Below, piece by piece: positions 25,843 through 33,544 of a DNA stretch of 47,670 nt (positions are counted from its first letter, which is position 1; every line of letters starts with the position of its first letter). The stretch covers positions 1 to 47,670 of the forward strand of contig CALAFB010000026.1 in assembly GCA_937891135.1 (NCBI GenBank). Reading direction: 5' to 3'. The DNA comes from an uncultured Elusimicrobium sp. GTDB lineage: Bacteria > Elusimicrobiota > Elusimicrobia > Elusimicrobiales > Elusimicrobiaceae. The position numbers and the translations under genes were made by a program. The notes beneath the pieces are model-generated. The model saw nothing but the letters and a program-made list of their open reading frames with translations, was not told the origin of the DNA and did no database searches.

Positions 25843-26724
25843 ATGAACTCTTTACCGGTGCCGGATTGGCTCAAAAAACTCGTCGGCCAAAACAAAGCCG
25901 CCTTGCGTAGTGCGGTGGCGTTGCGGGCTGAAACTTCTATCCGCGGGCATGCCTTGCACACGGTTTGCCACGCGGCCAAGTGCCCCAACCGCGGGGAATG
26001 TTTTAATTGCGGGGATGCTACTTTTATGATACTGGGCGAGCGTTGTACACGCGGCTGCCGCTTTTGTGCGGTGGACCGGTTGCCGCCCCTCCCGCCGGAC
26101 CCGGACGAACCGCAACGCGTGGCGGACGCGGTTAAAGAATGGGGCATCCGTTATGCCGTGCTCACCATGCCCACGCGGGATGATTTGCCGGACGGCGGTG
26201 CGACTCATTTTGCGCGGGTACTGCAACGGATTCATACCACCACCCCGGACGTTAAACTAGAACCTTTAATTTCGGATTTAGGCGGCAACGAAACGGCCCT
26301 GCATACTGTGTTAGACGCCCGGCCGGACGTACTGGCCCACAACGTAGAAACGGTTTGTGCGTTATATGACCGGGTACGTATCGGCGCGGATTATACGCGC
26401 ACGCTGACGTTATTAGAAAATTCCAAAAAATATGCGCCGGATATTTTGACAAAATCCGGTTTTATGGTTGGTCTGGGCGAAACACCCGCGCAAATTACGC
26501 AGTTATTCAAAGACCTTCGTGCTGCCGGTGTAGATTTGCTGACGATTGGGCAATATTTGGCCCCGTCTAAAAATCATTACCCCGTCGTGCGCTATCCGCA
26601 GCCGGAAGAATATCAGGCGTGGGAACGGGAAGCGTTGTCGCTCGGGTTTAAGGGCGTAGCCAGCGGGCCGTTGGTGCGCAGCAGTTACCGGGCGGGGGCA
26701 CTTTATCGCCAAGCCATTCAATAA
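25843..26724 (+). CDS. lipA: Lipoyl synthase
   Basis: Radical SAM enzyme that inserts two sulfurs into protein-bound octanoyl groups on 2-oxoacid dehydrogenases or the glycine cleavage H protein. The 293-residue protein has the auxiliary-cluster cysteines Cys42, Cys47 and Cys53 (VCHAAKCPNRGEC), the radical SAM triad Cys68, Cys72 and Cys75 (CTRGCRFC), ETPAQI, and the late RSSY motif (LVRSSYRAG). lipB and the substrates are not nearby. Transcribed alone; start supported by the -10 spacing rather than by a ribosome site. Confidence 0.95.
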   Translation: MNSLPVPDWLKKLVGQNKAALRSAVALRAETSIRGHALHTVCHAAKCPNRGECFNCGDATFMILGERCTRGCRFCAVDRLPPLPPDPDEPQRVADAVKEWGIRYAVLTMPTRDDLPDGGATHFARVLQRIHTTTPDVKLEPLISDLGGNETALHTVLDARPDVLAHNVETVCALYDRVRIGADYTRTLTLLENSKKYAPDILTKSGFMVGLGETPAQITQLFKDLRAAGVDLLTIGQYLAPSKNHYPVVRYPQPEEYQAWEREALSLGFKGVASGPLVRSSYRAGALYRQAIQ

Positions 26725-26753
26725 CAACAGGCGCGTACGTGCGTTACAGGATC

Positions 26754-27125
26754 CGTCATTCCCGAGTGTTGGCGGCCCGCAGGGTTCGGGAATCTCCTCC
26801 TAACACTTCCGTCATTCCCGAATGTTTTTGTCGGGAATCTCCTCCTTGTATCTTTTAAGCGGTGTGGATCCCCGGCTACAACCCACGGGGATGACTCTTT
26901 TATTATTCGTCATTCCCGAATGTTGGCGGCCCGCAGGGTTCGGGAATCTCCGCCTAACACTTCCGTCATTCCCGAATGTTGGCGGCCCGCAGGGTTCGGG
27001 AATCTCCGCCTTATGTCTTTTAAAAGGTGTGGATCCCCGGCTACAACCCACGGGGATGACCCTTTTTTTGAGTGCCCTCGGGGATGACTTTTTATTTTGG
27101 CCCTCGGGGATGACCCGTTATGATA
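26754..27125. repeat. Large cluster of dispersed hairpin repeats
   Basis: At least five units in a row: ATTCCCGA...TTCGGGAAT with the GGCGGCCCGCAGGG core at about 26758-26793, 26911-26946 and 26968-27003; ATTCCCGA...TCGGGAAT with a short loop at 26813-26838; and GGATCCCCGG...CACGGGGATGAC at 26867-26894 and 27032-27060, followed by GGGGATGAC partial copies. No gene between 26725 and 27209. Confidence 0.85.
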
Positions 27126-27174
27126 ATTCGTTATTGCCGAAGGGCTTGGTTGGGGGGGGAAAAACACAAACACA

Positions 27175-27203
27175 TTGTTTCCTGTATCGTAAAATCATAT
27201 AAT
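27175..27203 (+). promoter_or_regulatory. Promoter of the small lipoprotein, leaderless spacing
   Basis: TTGTTT (27175-27180), 17-base spacer, TATAAT (27198-27203), then six bases to the ATG at 27210. A G8 run lies 15 bases upstream of the -35 box (27152-27159). Confidence 0.75.
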
Positions 27204-27209
27204 ATAATT

Positions 27210-27491
27210 ATGAAACGCGTGATATATTTATTATTTTCGCTTTGTTTTTTAGCGGCCTGCGCCGGCAATCCGCCCGCGTGGTGGAATCCGAACAACCGTT
27301 ACGGTACCCAAGAACAGGCGGCTCATTCGTCTACTGGGCGTGCTGCCCAACCGGCAACTATGCGCGAAGAAACCTTTGAAGTGGACGATACTTCCTACGA
27401 AGAAGAAACCATTGCTCCGCTGCCGGAGGAAGAAGAAATAGCTGCCCAACCGGCTGAAGATAATTTGCCCGCACCCAGCGTGTTGGAATAA
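27210..27491 (+). CDS. Small lipoprotein of unknown function
   Basis: A 93-residue protein with a lipoprotein signal: MKRVIYLLFSLCFLAAC, lipobox LAAC, so the mature chain begins at Cys17 and is lipid-anchored. The next residues AGNPPAWWNPNNRYG are compact and aromatic; the rest is acidic and disordered (EEETIAPLPEEEEIAAQ). No family is recognised beyond the NPPAWW start. The message should be leaderless. It stands alone between the repeat cluster and the RNA gene. Confidence 0.72.
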   Translation: MKRVIYLLFSLCFLAACAGNPPAWWNPNNRYGTQEQAAHSSTGRAAQPATMREETFEVDDTSYEEETIAPLPEEEEIAAQPAEDNLPAPSVLE

Positions 27492-27538
27492 TAATTATCT
27501 GTAAGGGTTACGTTGAGATAACACAGTTTTTCAAACGA

Positions 27539-27638
27539 ATTTTGTGCTAGACGCGAAGTGAGGATAGGAGGAATACTGGCGGAACGCGCCGGAGGCGGAG
27601 GTATCCGACTATCCGAACGACAAAGTATAGCACAAAAT
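27539..27638. repeat. Long palindromic element
   Basis: ATTTTGTGCTA (27539-27549) is the exact inverse of TAGCACAAAAT (27628-27638); inside lie GGATAG (27562-27567) against CTATCC (27609-27614) and GAATAC against GTATCC. The 100-base element could fold into one long hairpin. It is similar in plan to the one at 6006-6119. Confidence 0.75.
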
Positions 27639-27644
27639 TAGGCA

Positions 27645-27997
27645 GAAAAAAGAGCCCCTTCGGTTAACTCAAACCAAAGGGACCCTACGAACAACTGCAA
27701 CAACTACTCATTGTCACTCCTCTGTCCGCTTGGAATAACGCCAGGACTTACGCCATTGTACCTGTGCCGCAGACCGAACCGAAACCATCAACCCCCAGCA
27801 CACGCCGTCCACCCTTACCAACCGGGCCCCACGGCTCAACATCACCCCCGCAAACGTACGGACACTCTTGCGGCACGCCCCCATAAACCGCGGCAGTTAT
27901 GTAACTCAACCACCGCCATCACAGGTAAACGCTACAGATGCAGCGGGCTTTACGCCCATTCCAACAGCCCCTAAGCGAAACTACTGCGTACTTCCAT
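27645..27997 (-). ncRNA. Unassigned structured RNA, about 350 nt
   Basis: Bounded by a near-consensus promoter (28004-28031) and a strong terminator (27645-27681: CCCTTCGGTT against AACCAAAGGG, then six T on the minus strand). There is no reading frame of useful length with a ribosome site. On the minus strand several hairpins can be drawn: GGGCGTAAAGCCC, CGCTGC/GTAGCG, GCGG...CCGC, CCGCAA...TTGCGG, and AATGGCG/CGTTATT, and TTGGAAT near the 5' end can pair with ATTCCAA near the 3' end. Size suits RNase P RNA or tmRNA, but I do not see the RNase P core (GAGGAAAGTCC, ACAGA..GGCTTA), the tmRNA tRNA-like ends, or an SRP tip. A divergent RNase P RNA is possible. Confidence 0.65.
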
Positions 27998-28003
27998 ACT
28001 CAC

Positions 28004-28031
28004 AGTATAAGGGTTTTTAAAAAATTGTCAA
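28004..28031 (-). promoter_or_regulatory. Strong promoter of the unassigned RNA
   Basis: On the minus strand TTGACA (28026-28031), 16-base A/T-rich spacer, TATACT (28004-28009). This is the closest match to a housekeeping sigma promoter in the window. Confidence 0.8.
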
Positions 28032-28093
28032 GGGGTATTTTAAAAATATTTTTTATCGTCGGTAAAATAGTTTTTTGAACAGTTTAAGCATAC

Positions 28094-28118
28094 AAAAAAC
28101 GCGGCCTGGTTAGCCGCG
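28094..28118 (-). terminator. Terminator of the 28142 gene
   Basis: CGCGGC (28100-28105) pairs with GCCGCG (28113-28118); on the minus strand six T follow. It also insulates the RNA promoter downstream. Confidence 0.85.
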
Positions 28119-28141
28119 TGGATAGGCTTTGTAAAAAGCGG

Positions 28142-28753
28142 TTATTTATGCATCCGTTCCAACCGTACCTGCGGCAAGTTAGCGTTACCGCGCACTACGT
28201 ACAACTCCCTCATATAGCAATTAAATAACAAATGAATGGGTTGTTCTCCGGGCAGCGTTACGCGCACGATATAATGTTTGTAGACTTCCATCTCCGGGGC
28301 TGCTACGGTGCCGCTTAATACGTCCGTTACGTTTTTTACTTCGGCCGGGGATAAAGCCGCCACATCTTGCGGGCGCAATACTTTTACTTGAAACCCGTAC
28401 ACCGGTGCCGGGTGTTTGGATAAAGCTTGTTGCCAGGCTTGTTTTGCCGTATGGACGGCTTGCTGCTGATGGGTTGCTACCGCGGGTTCCGGTTGGGAAG
28501 GTACATAATCCGTCACAATCGGGCCTACCAAAAGCCCTCCATTGGGGGTAATGTTACGTACTTGTTTTTCTATCGCTTGGACCCAGGCCGGTTTAGCCGG
28601 GCGCGGGGCGAATAATTTATCTAAGGCACGTGAAATAAGACTGTGCTTGTTTTTGTTTCCTTCGTGAAAAGAATCCCACGTGCGGAAATCTTGTGCCCAG
28701 GCACTCATTACTACGCTTATTAACATCCATATCATTACTACTATTTTTTTCAT
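28142..28753 (-). CDS. Exported protein of unknown function (site C)
   Basis: A 203-residue protein with a signal peptide (VVMIWMLISVVMSAWAQ) followed by DFRTWDSFHEGNKNKHS. The mature chain has a basic helical start, a Pro-rich middle (VTDYVPSQPEPAVATHQQQ) and a strand-rich end (YKHYIVRVTLPGEQPIHLLF). No family recognised. An AAAGGAG site precedes the ATG. A TATACT box lies about 24 bases upstream on the minus strand, with element C further up. It probably belongs to the same regulated group as the genes at 14994, 16613, 36447, 36985 and 40886. Confidence 0.75.
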   Translation of the reverse strand: MKKIVVMIWMLISVVMSAWAQDFRTWDSFHEGNKNKHSLISRALDKLFAPRPAKPAWVQAIEKQVRNITPNGGLLVGPIVTDYVPSQPEPAVATHQQQAVHTAKQAWQQALSKHPAPVYGFQVKVLRPQDVAALSPAEVKNVTDVLSGTVAAPEMEVYKHYIVRVTLPGEQPIHLLFNCYMRELYVVRGNANLPQVRLERMHK

Positions 28754-28808
28754 ACGTTCTCCTTTGGGTACTTGTATAGTATAGCGTTTGTTGCGGGATA
28801 AAAAACAG

Positions 28809-28845
28809 AGTCTTTAGACCTAATTTTGGGATAGGTCTAAAGACT
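28809..28845 (-). promoter_or_regulatory. TAGGYC element, site C (also glyS terminator)
   Basis: AGTCTTTAGACCTA (28809-28822) and TAGGTCTAAAGACT (28832-28845) are exact 14-base inverted arms with a 9-base loop. Read on the minus strand it starts 9 bases after the glyS stop and is followed by CTGTTTTTTATCC, so here it can also end glyS transcription. It sits upstream of the promoter of the 28142 gene. Confidence 0.7.
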
Positions 28846-28854
28846 TGTTTGCGT

Positions 28855-30936
28855 TTATAAAGCCGTAATATCGGCCCCGGTGGCCCGGAGCTGTTGCTGC
28901 ACAAATGCCAAGAGAGCCAAGCGATTTTGGCGTAGTTTTTCATCCGATACGTTGACCATTACGTCCGTAAAAAACCGGGCCAGCGGCTCTTTGAGTGTTT
29001 CCAGGTGCGTAAAGGCTTGCTGGTATTGTGCTTGGGTAGCGGCGTGGCAAACGGGCAGCGCACGGGCCGCCTGATAAAGGGCTTGTTCCGCGGGCAGTTC
29101 CAGCAATTTTTCGTCTACGCGGCTAGGAAGCGCGGCGGATTTTTTGAGGATATTGCCCACGCGTTTGGCACTTTCGGCCGCGGCGGCAAAAGCGGGCGAC
29201 GTCTGCACCGTTTCTAACGCACCTATTAAATGTTCCACTTGCGTGAGGGGGAGTTCCTGCCACGCGCTGACAGCCGCCAGCAACACCGGGTTGTGCCCGC
29301 GTTCTTGCAAAACTACGCTGACGCGCTGGCGCAAGAAATCGGCCAGCTGGGCTTGTATTTCAGGCGTTAATTGTCCGTTATATACGTCTGCCACGGCAGC
29401 GAGTAACGCCCGCACGGACAGGTTCCACTGGTTTTCCAATAAAATGCGTACCACGGCAAACGCTTGACGGCGCAGGGCGAAGGGGTCTTCGCTGCCGGTG
29501 GGGATTTGGCCGATTAAAAAGTTCCCGGCTAACGTATCTAATTTACCCGCCAAGGATACGATATTGCCCGCCTCGGTTTGCGGCAGTTCAGAGGTAGAAG
29601 TTAAGGGCCAATAGCATTGTTCCATGGCTTTGGCGGCGATTTTTTCGTCCCCGGTTTGGGCCGTTAAAGCCGCGTACTGCCCACCCATATACCCTTGCAA
29701 TTCCGGAAATTCATACACCACGTGGCTGGCCAAATCGTCATAACAATGCAGCCCCGCGTATGAAACGGCATGGGTAAGGGTGGTATTGCCCCGCATTTCA
29801 CAAATCAGCCGGGCGAGTTTTTCAACGCGCAGGGCTTTGTCGGCCAGCGTGCCTACCCCGGCTAAGAATTGAATATTTTTGAGTTTGGCGTGAAACGTTT
29901 CCAATCCTTCTTTTTTATCATTTTCAAAGAAGAAAACCGCGTCGGAAAGCCGGGCCGACATCACTTTTTTAAACCCGCTGCAGACTTCGGTCTGGTTCGC
30001 CGAAGAACCGTCCCGCACGGCGATAAAATACGGTTCCAGTTCGTTTTGTTTGTTAACGACCGGGAACATTTTTAACTGCTCTTTGAGCACCGTCGTAATT
30101 AAAAGCCGCGGCAGCGAGAGCGCTTTTAAATCCATTTCCCCGCAGACGGCGACGGGGTGCTCGGTAAAGGCCACGGTTTCTTGGATTAAAAGTTCGTCCA
30201 AATCCGCCCGGCAGCCGCGGGCCGCGGCTTCAGCCGTAACACTTTGGATAAGCGCGGCGCGGCGGTCTTGCGGTAATACCAAAATGGGGGGGTTTTGGTT
30301 TTTCAGTAATTGGACGTAAGCGTCTTTATCGGCCGTAGCCACTTTCAGGGGCTTATTGCCGTACGACAAGAGCCCGTGCGTGGTGCGCCCCGCCGTTACC
30401 CCGGCGACGGTGAATTTAATCACTTTATCGCCGTACAAACCCATTAAAGAGCGTATCGGCCGCCCGTAGCGCAGGCCCGTTTCTTCCCACACCATATTTT
30501 TGGCAAATTCCAGCCCGGTTACCAGACGCGTGAAAATTTCCGGCAGGAGTTTGGCGGTTTTTTCGCCCTTGATTTTGAGGTTTGCATAGATAAACGGCCC
30601 TTTGTCGGTTTCTTGGATGACCAGCTGGGTGGGTTTTAAGCCGTTTTTCTGGGCAAACCCGGCGGATTGGGGGGTAAAATTGCCGTTTGCGTCCTTTAAC
30701 AGTTTGGCGGGCGGACCTTTGACTTCTTTTTGGATGTCGGCGGCTTTGTCGGCCAGGCCGCGCACAAATACTACCAAGCGGCGGTAGGTGCCAAAGGTTT
30801 CCACCTGCTCGTAAGCGAGTTGTTTTTCCGCCAAAAGGGTTTCGGTAAGTGTTTTAAGTTGCGTAAGTGCCGGGTTTACAAACCGTGCCGGCAGGTGTTC
30901 CGTTCCAATTTCTAAGAGTGCATTTTTAGTAGTCAT
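28855..30936 (-). CDS. glyS: Glycyl-tRNA synthetase beta subunit
   Basis: Large subunit of the alpha2beta2 glycyl-tRNA synthetase, 693 residues, normal length. It begins LLEIGTEHLPARFVNPAL, contains FVRGLADKAADIQKEVKGPP, EQLKMFPVVNKQ, the HD-like SSTSELPQTEAGNIVSLAGKL region and LDTLAGNF, and SEDPFALRRQAFAVVRILLE near the anticodon-binding part. A G7 run at 30286-30292 is kept in frame, showing that such runs can be stable in an essential gene. The ATG overlaps the glyQ stop (ATGA). Confidence 0.96.
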   Translation of the reverse strand: MTTKNALLEIGTEHLPARFVNPALTQLKTLTETLLAEKQLAYEQVETFGTYRRLVVFVRGLADKAADIQKEVKGPPAKLLKDANGNFTPQSAGFAQKNGLKPTQLVIQETDKGPFIYANLKIKGEKTAKLLPEIFTRLVTGLEFAKNMVWEETGLRYGRPIRSLMGLYGDKVIKFTVAGVTAGRTTHGLLSYGNKPLKVATADKDAYVQLLKNQNPPILVLPQDRRAALIQSVTAEAAARGCRADLDELLIQETVAFTEHPVAVCGEMDLKALSLPRLLITTVLKEQLKMFPVVNKQNELEPYFIAVRDGSSANQTEVCSGFKKVMSARLSDAVFFFENDKKEGLETFHAKLKNIQFLAGVGTLADKALRVEKLARLICEMRGNTTLTHAVSYAGLHCYDDLASHVVYEFPELQGYMGGQYAALTAQTGDEKIAAKAMEQCYWPLTSTSELPQTEAGNIVSLAGKLDTLAGNFLIGQIPTGSEDPFALRRQAFAVVRILLENQWNLSVRALLAAVADVYNGQLTPEIQAQLADFLRQRVSVVLQERGHNPVLLAAVSAWQELPLTQVEHLIGALETVQTSPAFAAAAESAKRVGNILKKSAALPSRVDEKLLELPAEQALYQAARALPVCHAATQAQYQQAFTHLETLKEPLARFFTDVMVNVSDEKLRQNRLALLAFVQQQLRATGADITAL

Positions 30937-31805
30937 TTGGTTTCCTCTTTCGCTGCGACGCTATCCACGTACGCTTTGGCGCACGCTTTGGCTAAATTGC
31001 GAATTTTGGTAATGTTATTCGTCCGGTCCGACACGCTAATCGCCCCGCGCGCTTCCAACATATTAAAATACTGCGATAGTTTCATCGTGTTATCATACGC
31101 CGGCAGATACAGCCCTTTTTTGCACAGGGCGTAACATTCGGCTTCACATTCCTCAATGTAGCGGCGCAGGTGCGCGACATTGGTTTCTTCAAAATAATAG
31201 TGTGAGAATTGTTTTTCCTGCTCGTGGTGTACGTCGCGGTAGGTCACGCTGTCGTTCCAGCGCAAATCAAAGACGTTGTCCACCTTTTGGCAGTACATCG
31301 CAATCCGCTCCAGGCCGTAGGTAATTTCGGCCGTAATCGGGTGCAGACTATAGCCGGCCATATTTTGGAAATACGTAAATTGCGTAATTTCCATACCGTC
31401 CAGCCAAATCTCCCAGCCGACGCCGGACGCGCCCAGCGTGGGGGATTGCCAATCGTCCTCAATCCAGCGTACGTCGTGTTCTTTGGGGTCTAAGCCGATG
31501 GCTTTGAGGGAGTTTAAATATACCTGCTGTACATTTTCGGGGGCCGGTTTTAAAATGACCTGATACTGGTAATACTTGCCCAAGCGGTTGGGGTTTTCGC
31601 CATACCGGCCGTCGGCGGGACGGCGGCAGGGTTCCACATACGCGCGGCGTACGGGTTTTTGGGTAAGAGAGCCGAAAAAAGTTTCGGGATTATAGGTGCC
31701 GGCGCCTTTTTCCAAGTCGTAGGGCTGCACGAGGACGCAGCCTTGTTTCGTCCAGTAATTATTCAGCGCGGCGATGATATCTTGAAAATTCATTCCGTAT
31801 TTCAT
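30933..31805 (-). CDS. glyQ: Glycyl-tRNA synthetase alpha subunit
   Basis: Catalytic class II subunit, 290 residues: NFQDIIAALNNYWTKQGCVL, YVEPCRRPADGRYGENPNR, LGASGVGWEIWLDGMEITQF, and GLERIAMYCQ are all present. The first ATG (31803-31805) is nine bases from a TATAAT box, so the message is almost leaderless; a second ATG four codons on (MNFQDII) corresponds to the usual family start and could be used instead. Forms a translationally coupled operon with glyS. Confidence 0.96.
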   Translation of the reverse strand: MKYGMNFQDIIAALNNYWTKQGCVLVQPYDLEKGAGTYNPETFFGSLTQKPVRRAYVEPCRRPADGRYGENPNRLGKYYQYQVILKPAPENVQQVYLNSLKAIGLDPKEHDVRWIEDDWQSPTLGASGVGWEIWLDGMEITQFTYFQNMAGYSLHPITAEITYGLERIAMYCQKVDNVFDLRWNDSVTYRDVHHEQEKQFSHYYFEETNVAHLRRYIEECEAECYALCKKGLYLPAYDNTMKLSQYFNMLEARGAISVSDRTNNITKIRNLAKACAKAYVDSVAAKEETK

Positions 31806-31814
31806 AATAGGTAT

Positions 31815-31820
31815 ATTATA
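31815..31820 (-). promoter_or_regulatory. -10 box of glyQS
   Basis: TATAAT on the minus strand, nine bases before the first glyQ ATG. Confidence 0.5.
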
Positions 31821-31854
31821 TCATATTCGTCAGCCGGCGGGGCTGACGATTGGT

Positions 31855-32604
31855 TTAGCGTTCACTTCTTTCATACGTTTGTCTTTCCAGTTCTTGTTGG
31901 GCCCGGTCGTAATACTCCGGCAGGTTGCGGCAGACGGCTTCGTACCCGCCCCATAACCCCGCTTTGGCAAGCCCTTGTGCACATGTAGATATTGTTTGTA
32001 ATGCTAGCGGTATATCTTCGTTACAAAACTCCAAAATATCTTTCAAACACCGGCAGTTACGCTTAAACCAAATGCCCTTTTGCTTATCGGTTTGTACGTG
32101 GCTTTCAAAACGCTTTAAGACTTCGTTGGAAAACTCCTGCAGTTTGGTTTTAACCCGGGGTTTGGTAGGATTTTTTTCTACTTCAGACAAAACGTGTCTA
32201 TCCTGTGCCAGCGCAGGTGGCACAGTAGATATATTTATATTTTCTGGTTTTTGTTTTAGTTTTTGTTTTGCTTCTTGTTCTTGTTTTAATTCTTGTTTTG
32301 TTTGGTTATTCCGGGGCGGTAATACAGTAGTATCGTCGGTATTTTTAGTTTTATTCCAATATTTTTTTATCTTTTCTTTTTGTTCTTTGCAAAACTTTTG
32401 ATACGATTTTATTTCCCGCTCAATCAGCTGCTTAACTATGCTGTAGGCCTGTTCCTGTGCGGGGTCTAATACTAAAGTAGGCCAGGTTTGGTACATTCCG
32501 TAACTGAGTATGGCTTCCAGAATTTTCCCTTTAATTTCAGCCGGACACGGGGCCAAGTAAGCATACATATCTGTAATGGGTATTTTGATATACGGTATTT
32601 TCAT
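31855..32604 (-). CDS. Phage-type replication-like protein, DUF6291-like N-terminus
   Basis: A 249-residue protein. The start (YIKIPITDMYAYLAPCPAEIKGKILEAILSY in two stretches, then QEQAYSIVKQLIEREIKSYQ and KFCKEQKEKIKKYWNK) has the layout of phage and plasmid proteins of the DUF6291/replisome organiser kind. A Lys/Gln/Glu-rich linker follows, then a compact C-terminal domain (GIWFKRNCRCLKDILEFC). No other phage gene is near, so it is probably a stray remnant of a mobile element or a domesticated gene. TAGGAG precedes the ATG. The function is inferred from general resemblance only. Confidence 0.6.
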   Translation of the reverse strand: MKIPYIKIPITDMYAYLAPCPAEIKGKILEAILSYGMYQTWPTLVLDPAQEQAYSIVKQLIEREIKSYQKFCKEQKEKIKKYWNKTKNTDDTTVLPPRNNQTKQELKQEQEAKQKLKQKPENINISTVPPALAQDRHVLSEVEKNPTKPRVKTKLQEFSNEVLKRFESHVQTDKQKGIWFKRNCRCLKDILEFCNEDIPLALQTISTCAQGLAKAGLWGGYEAVCRNLPEYYDRAQQELERQTYERSER

Positions 32605-32659
32605 GTAAACTCCTAAAATAAGTGGGATATTTCGTATTCCCCGGGTGCGGGGGTACTAT

Positions 32660-32689
32660 AATGTTAGTAAATAATGTAAGTAATGTCAA
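32660..32689 (-). promoter_or_regulatory. Promoter with 13-base direct repeats upstream of the replication-like gene
   Basis: TTGACA on the minus strand (32684-32689) is followed after 17 bases by TAACAT. The spacer holds AATGTAAGTAA (32673-32683, plus-strand reading) and the next copy AATGTTAGTAA (32660-32670) overlaps the -10, a 13-base repeat period typical of an operator. Confidence 0.5.
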
Positions 32690-32719
32690 GTGCTTTGTTG
32701 TTGCCTATGCTGTAAAAAG

Positions 32720-32748
32720 TTGTGTTATTTTTTTTTTTTTGCTATCAT
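32720..32748 (+). promoter_or_regulatory. Promoter with T13 tract in the spacer
   Basis: TTGTGT (32720-32725), 17-base spacer containing 13 T (32728-32740), TATCAT (32743-32748). Gain or loss of T changes the spacer length and thus promoter strength, the design of known phase-variable promoters. A GAGAGT/ACTCTC hairpin lies in the leader. Confidence 0.6.
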
Positions 32749-32846
32749 CAAAAAAGAGGCAGAGAGTTAGACTCTCCCTCACATATTAACAGGCCTGTAG
32801 GGCTTCCGGTTTGTCGGGAGCGTAGCAGGCAAGGAGAAAAGAACCA

Positions 32847-33491
32847 ATGACAAAAAAATGGATAGGAACGCTGTTTGCCCTGTTTATAGGAACGGTGGCG
32901 ATGGCGCAAAACGGCACAAACCCGTATGGGATTGCGGCCGGAGATGTGATGCTTAGCGCACAGGGCGGATATGCTATTAGTACCAATCGTTTAAGACACG
33001 ATCCAAATGGCTTGAGCGTAGCGGGCAATTGGGGGAAAGAAGGCGGTTATGAATGGGGTCTGTCTGTACTCGTTTTTCCGAAGGATATTTTCGGGTTAGG
33101 TGTAGAATATAATAGCAACCGTTTTAACGCAACGGACACAGGGACGTGGATAGGGGGAGGCTGGCACTATTCAAAAAGCAAGGTGAAAGTAGATAATTTG
33201 ATGTTAGCCATGCGTTTAAATGCCAATCCCAACCACCGGGTACGGTTTTACGTGCCGCTAGGGGCCGGGGTTGATTTTTTTCGGGTGAAAGAAGAAGATA
33301 TTGCGGGCTATCCTCCTGCTACGTCCGCGACGAAGCATTACACCGGGTTTGCATGGTATGCAGGGCTTGGTCTAGAATCTTCTATAACGGAACGTTTGAT
33401 CGTTGGGTTGGAAGCACGGATGAATGGGGCACATATGAAAAAGGCCCTTTTCTATGCAACCGGTATCGGCAGAATAGGCGTTAAATTTTAA
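32847..33491 (+). CDS. Outer-membrane beta-barrel protein
   Basis: A 214-residue protein with signal peptide (KWIGTLFALFIGTVAMAQ) and a small barrel of about eight strands: VMLSAQGGYAISTN, YEWGLSVLVFPKDIFGLGVEY, VRFYVPLGAGVDFF, YAGLGLESSITERLIVGLEAR, ending IGRIGVKF with terminal Phe. This matches the general OmpA/OmpX-like outer membrane beta-barrel group. An AAGGAG site precedes the ATG after a leader of about 90 bases. A possible surface antigen under phase control; ligand unknown. Confidence 0.85.
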   Translation: MTKKWIGTLFALFIGTVAMAQNGTNPYGIAAGDVMLSAQGGYAISTNRLRHDPNGLSVAGNWGKEGGYEWGLSVLVFPKDIFGLGVEYNSNRFNATDTGTWIGGGWHYSKSKVKVDNLMLAMRLNANPNHRVRFYVPLGAGVDFFRVKEEDIAGYPPATSATKHYTGFAWYAGLGLESSITERLIVGLEARMNGAHMKKALFYATGIGRIGVKF

Positions 33492-33515
33492 CACATAAAC
33501 AGATTGACGAACAAG

Positions 33516-33544
33516 CCCCTGTTCATTATGAGCAGGGGTTTTTT
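33516..33544 (+). terminator. Terminator of the beta-barrel gene
   Basis: CCCCTG (33516-33521) pairs with CAGGGG (33533-33538), followed by six T. Confidence 0.88.

Noticed and set aside
23527..27125. Possible CRISPR arrays in the repeat-rich spacers
   Set aside because: Units are self-complementary, of uneven length, and separated by other copies of the same family rather than unique spacers of constant size; no cas genes are near.
27711..27974. Plus-strand ORF of 87 codons in the RNA region
   Set aside because: Opposite to the strong promoter and terminator, no ribosome site, low-complexity His/Pro/Arg content.
27640..28010. Calling the RNA gene RNase P RNA
   Set aside because: GGTAAGGGTG resembles part of the RNase P CR-III block, and size fits, but the paired CR-I and CR-V core sequences are not found, so I leave it unassigned.
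30286..30292. G7 run in glyS as a phase-variation site
   Set aside because: The gene is essential and in frame; the run more likely reflects codon use and serves as a caution for the other tracts.
29000..31800. Glycine riboswitch or T-box upstream of glyQS
   Set aside because: The message starts within a few bases of the first ATG, leaving no room for a leader RNA.
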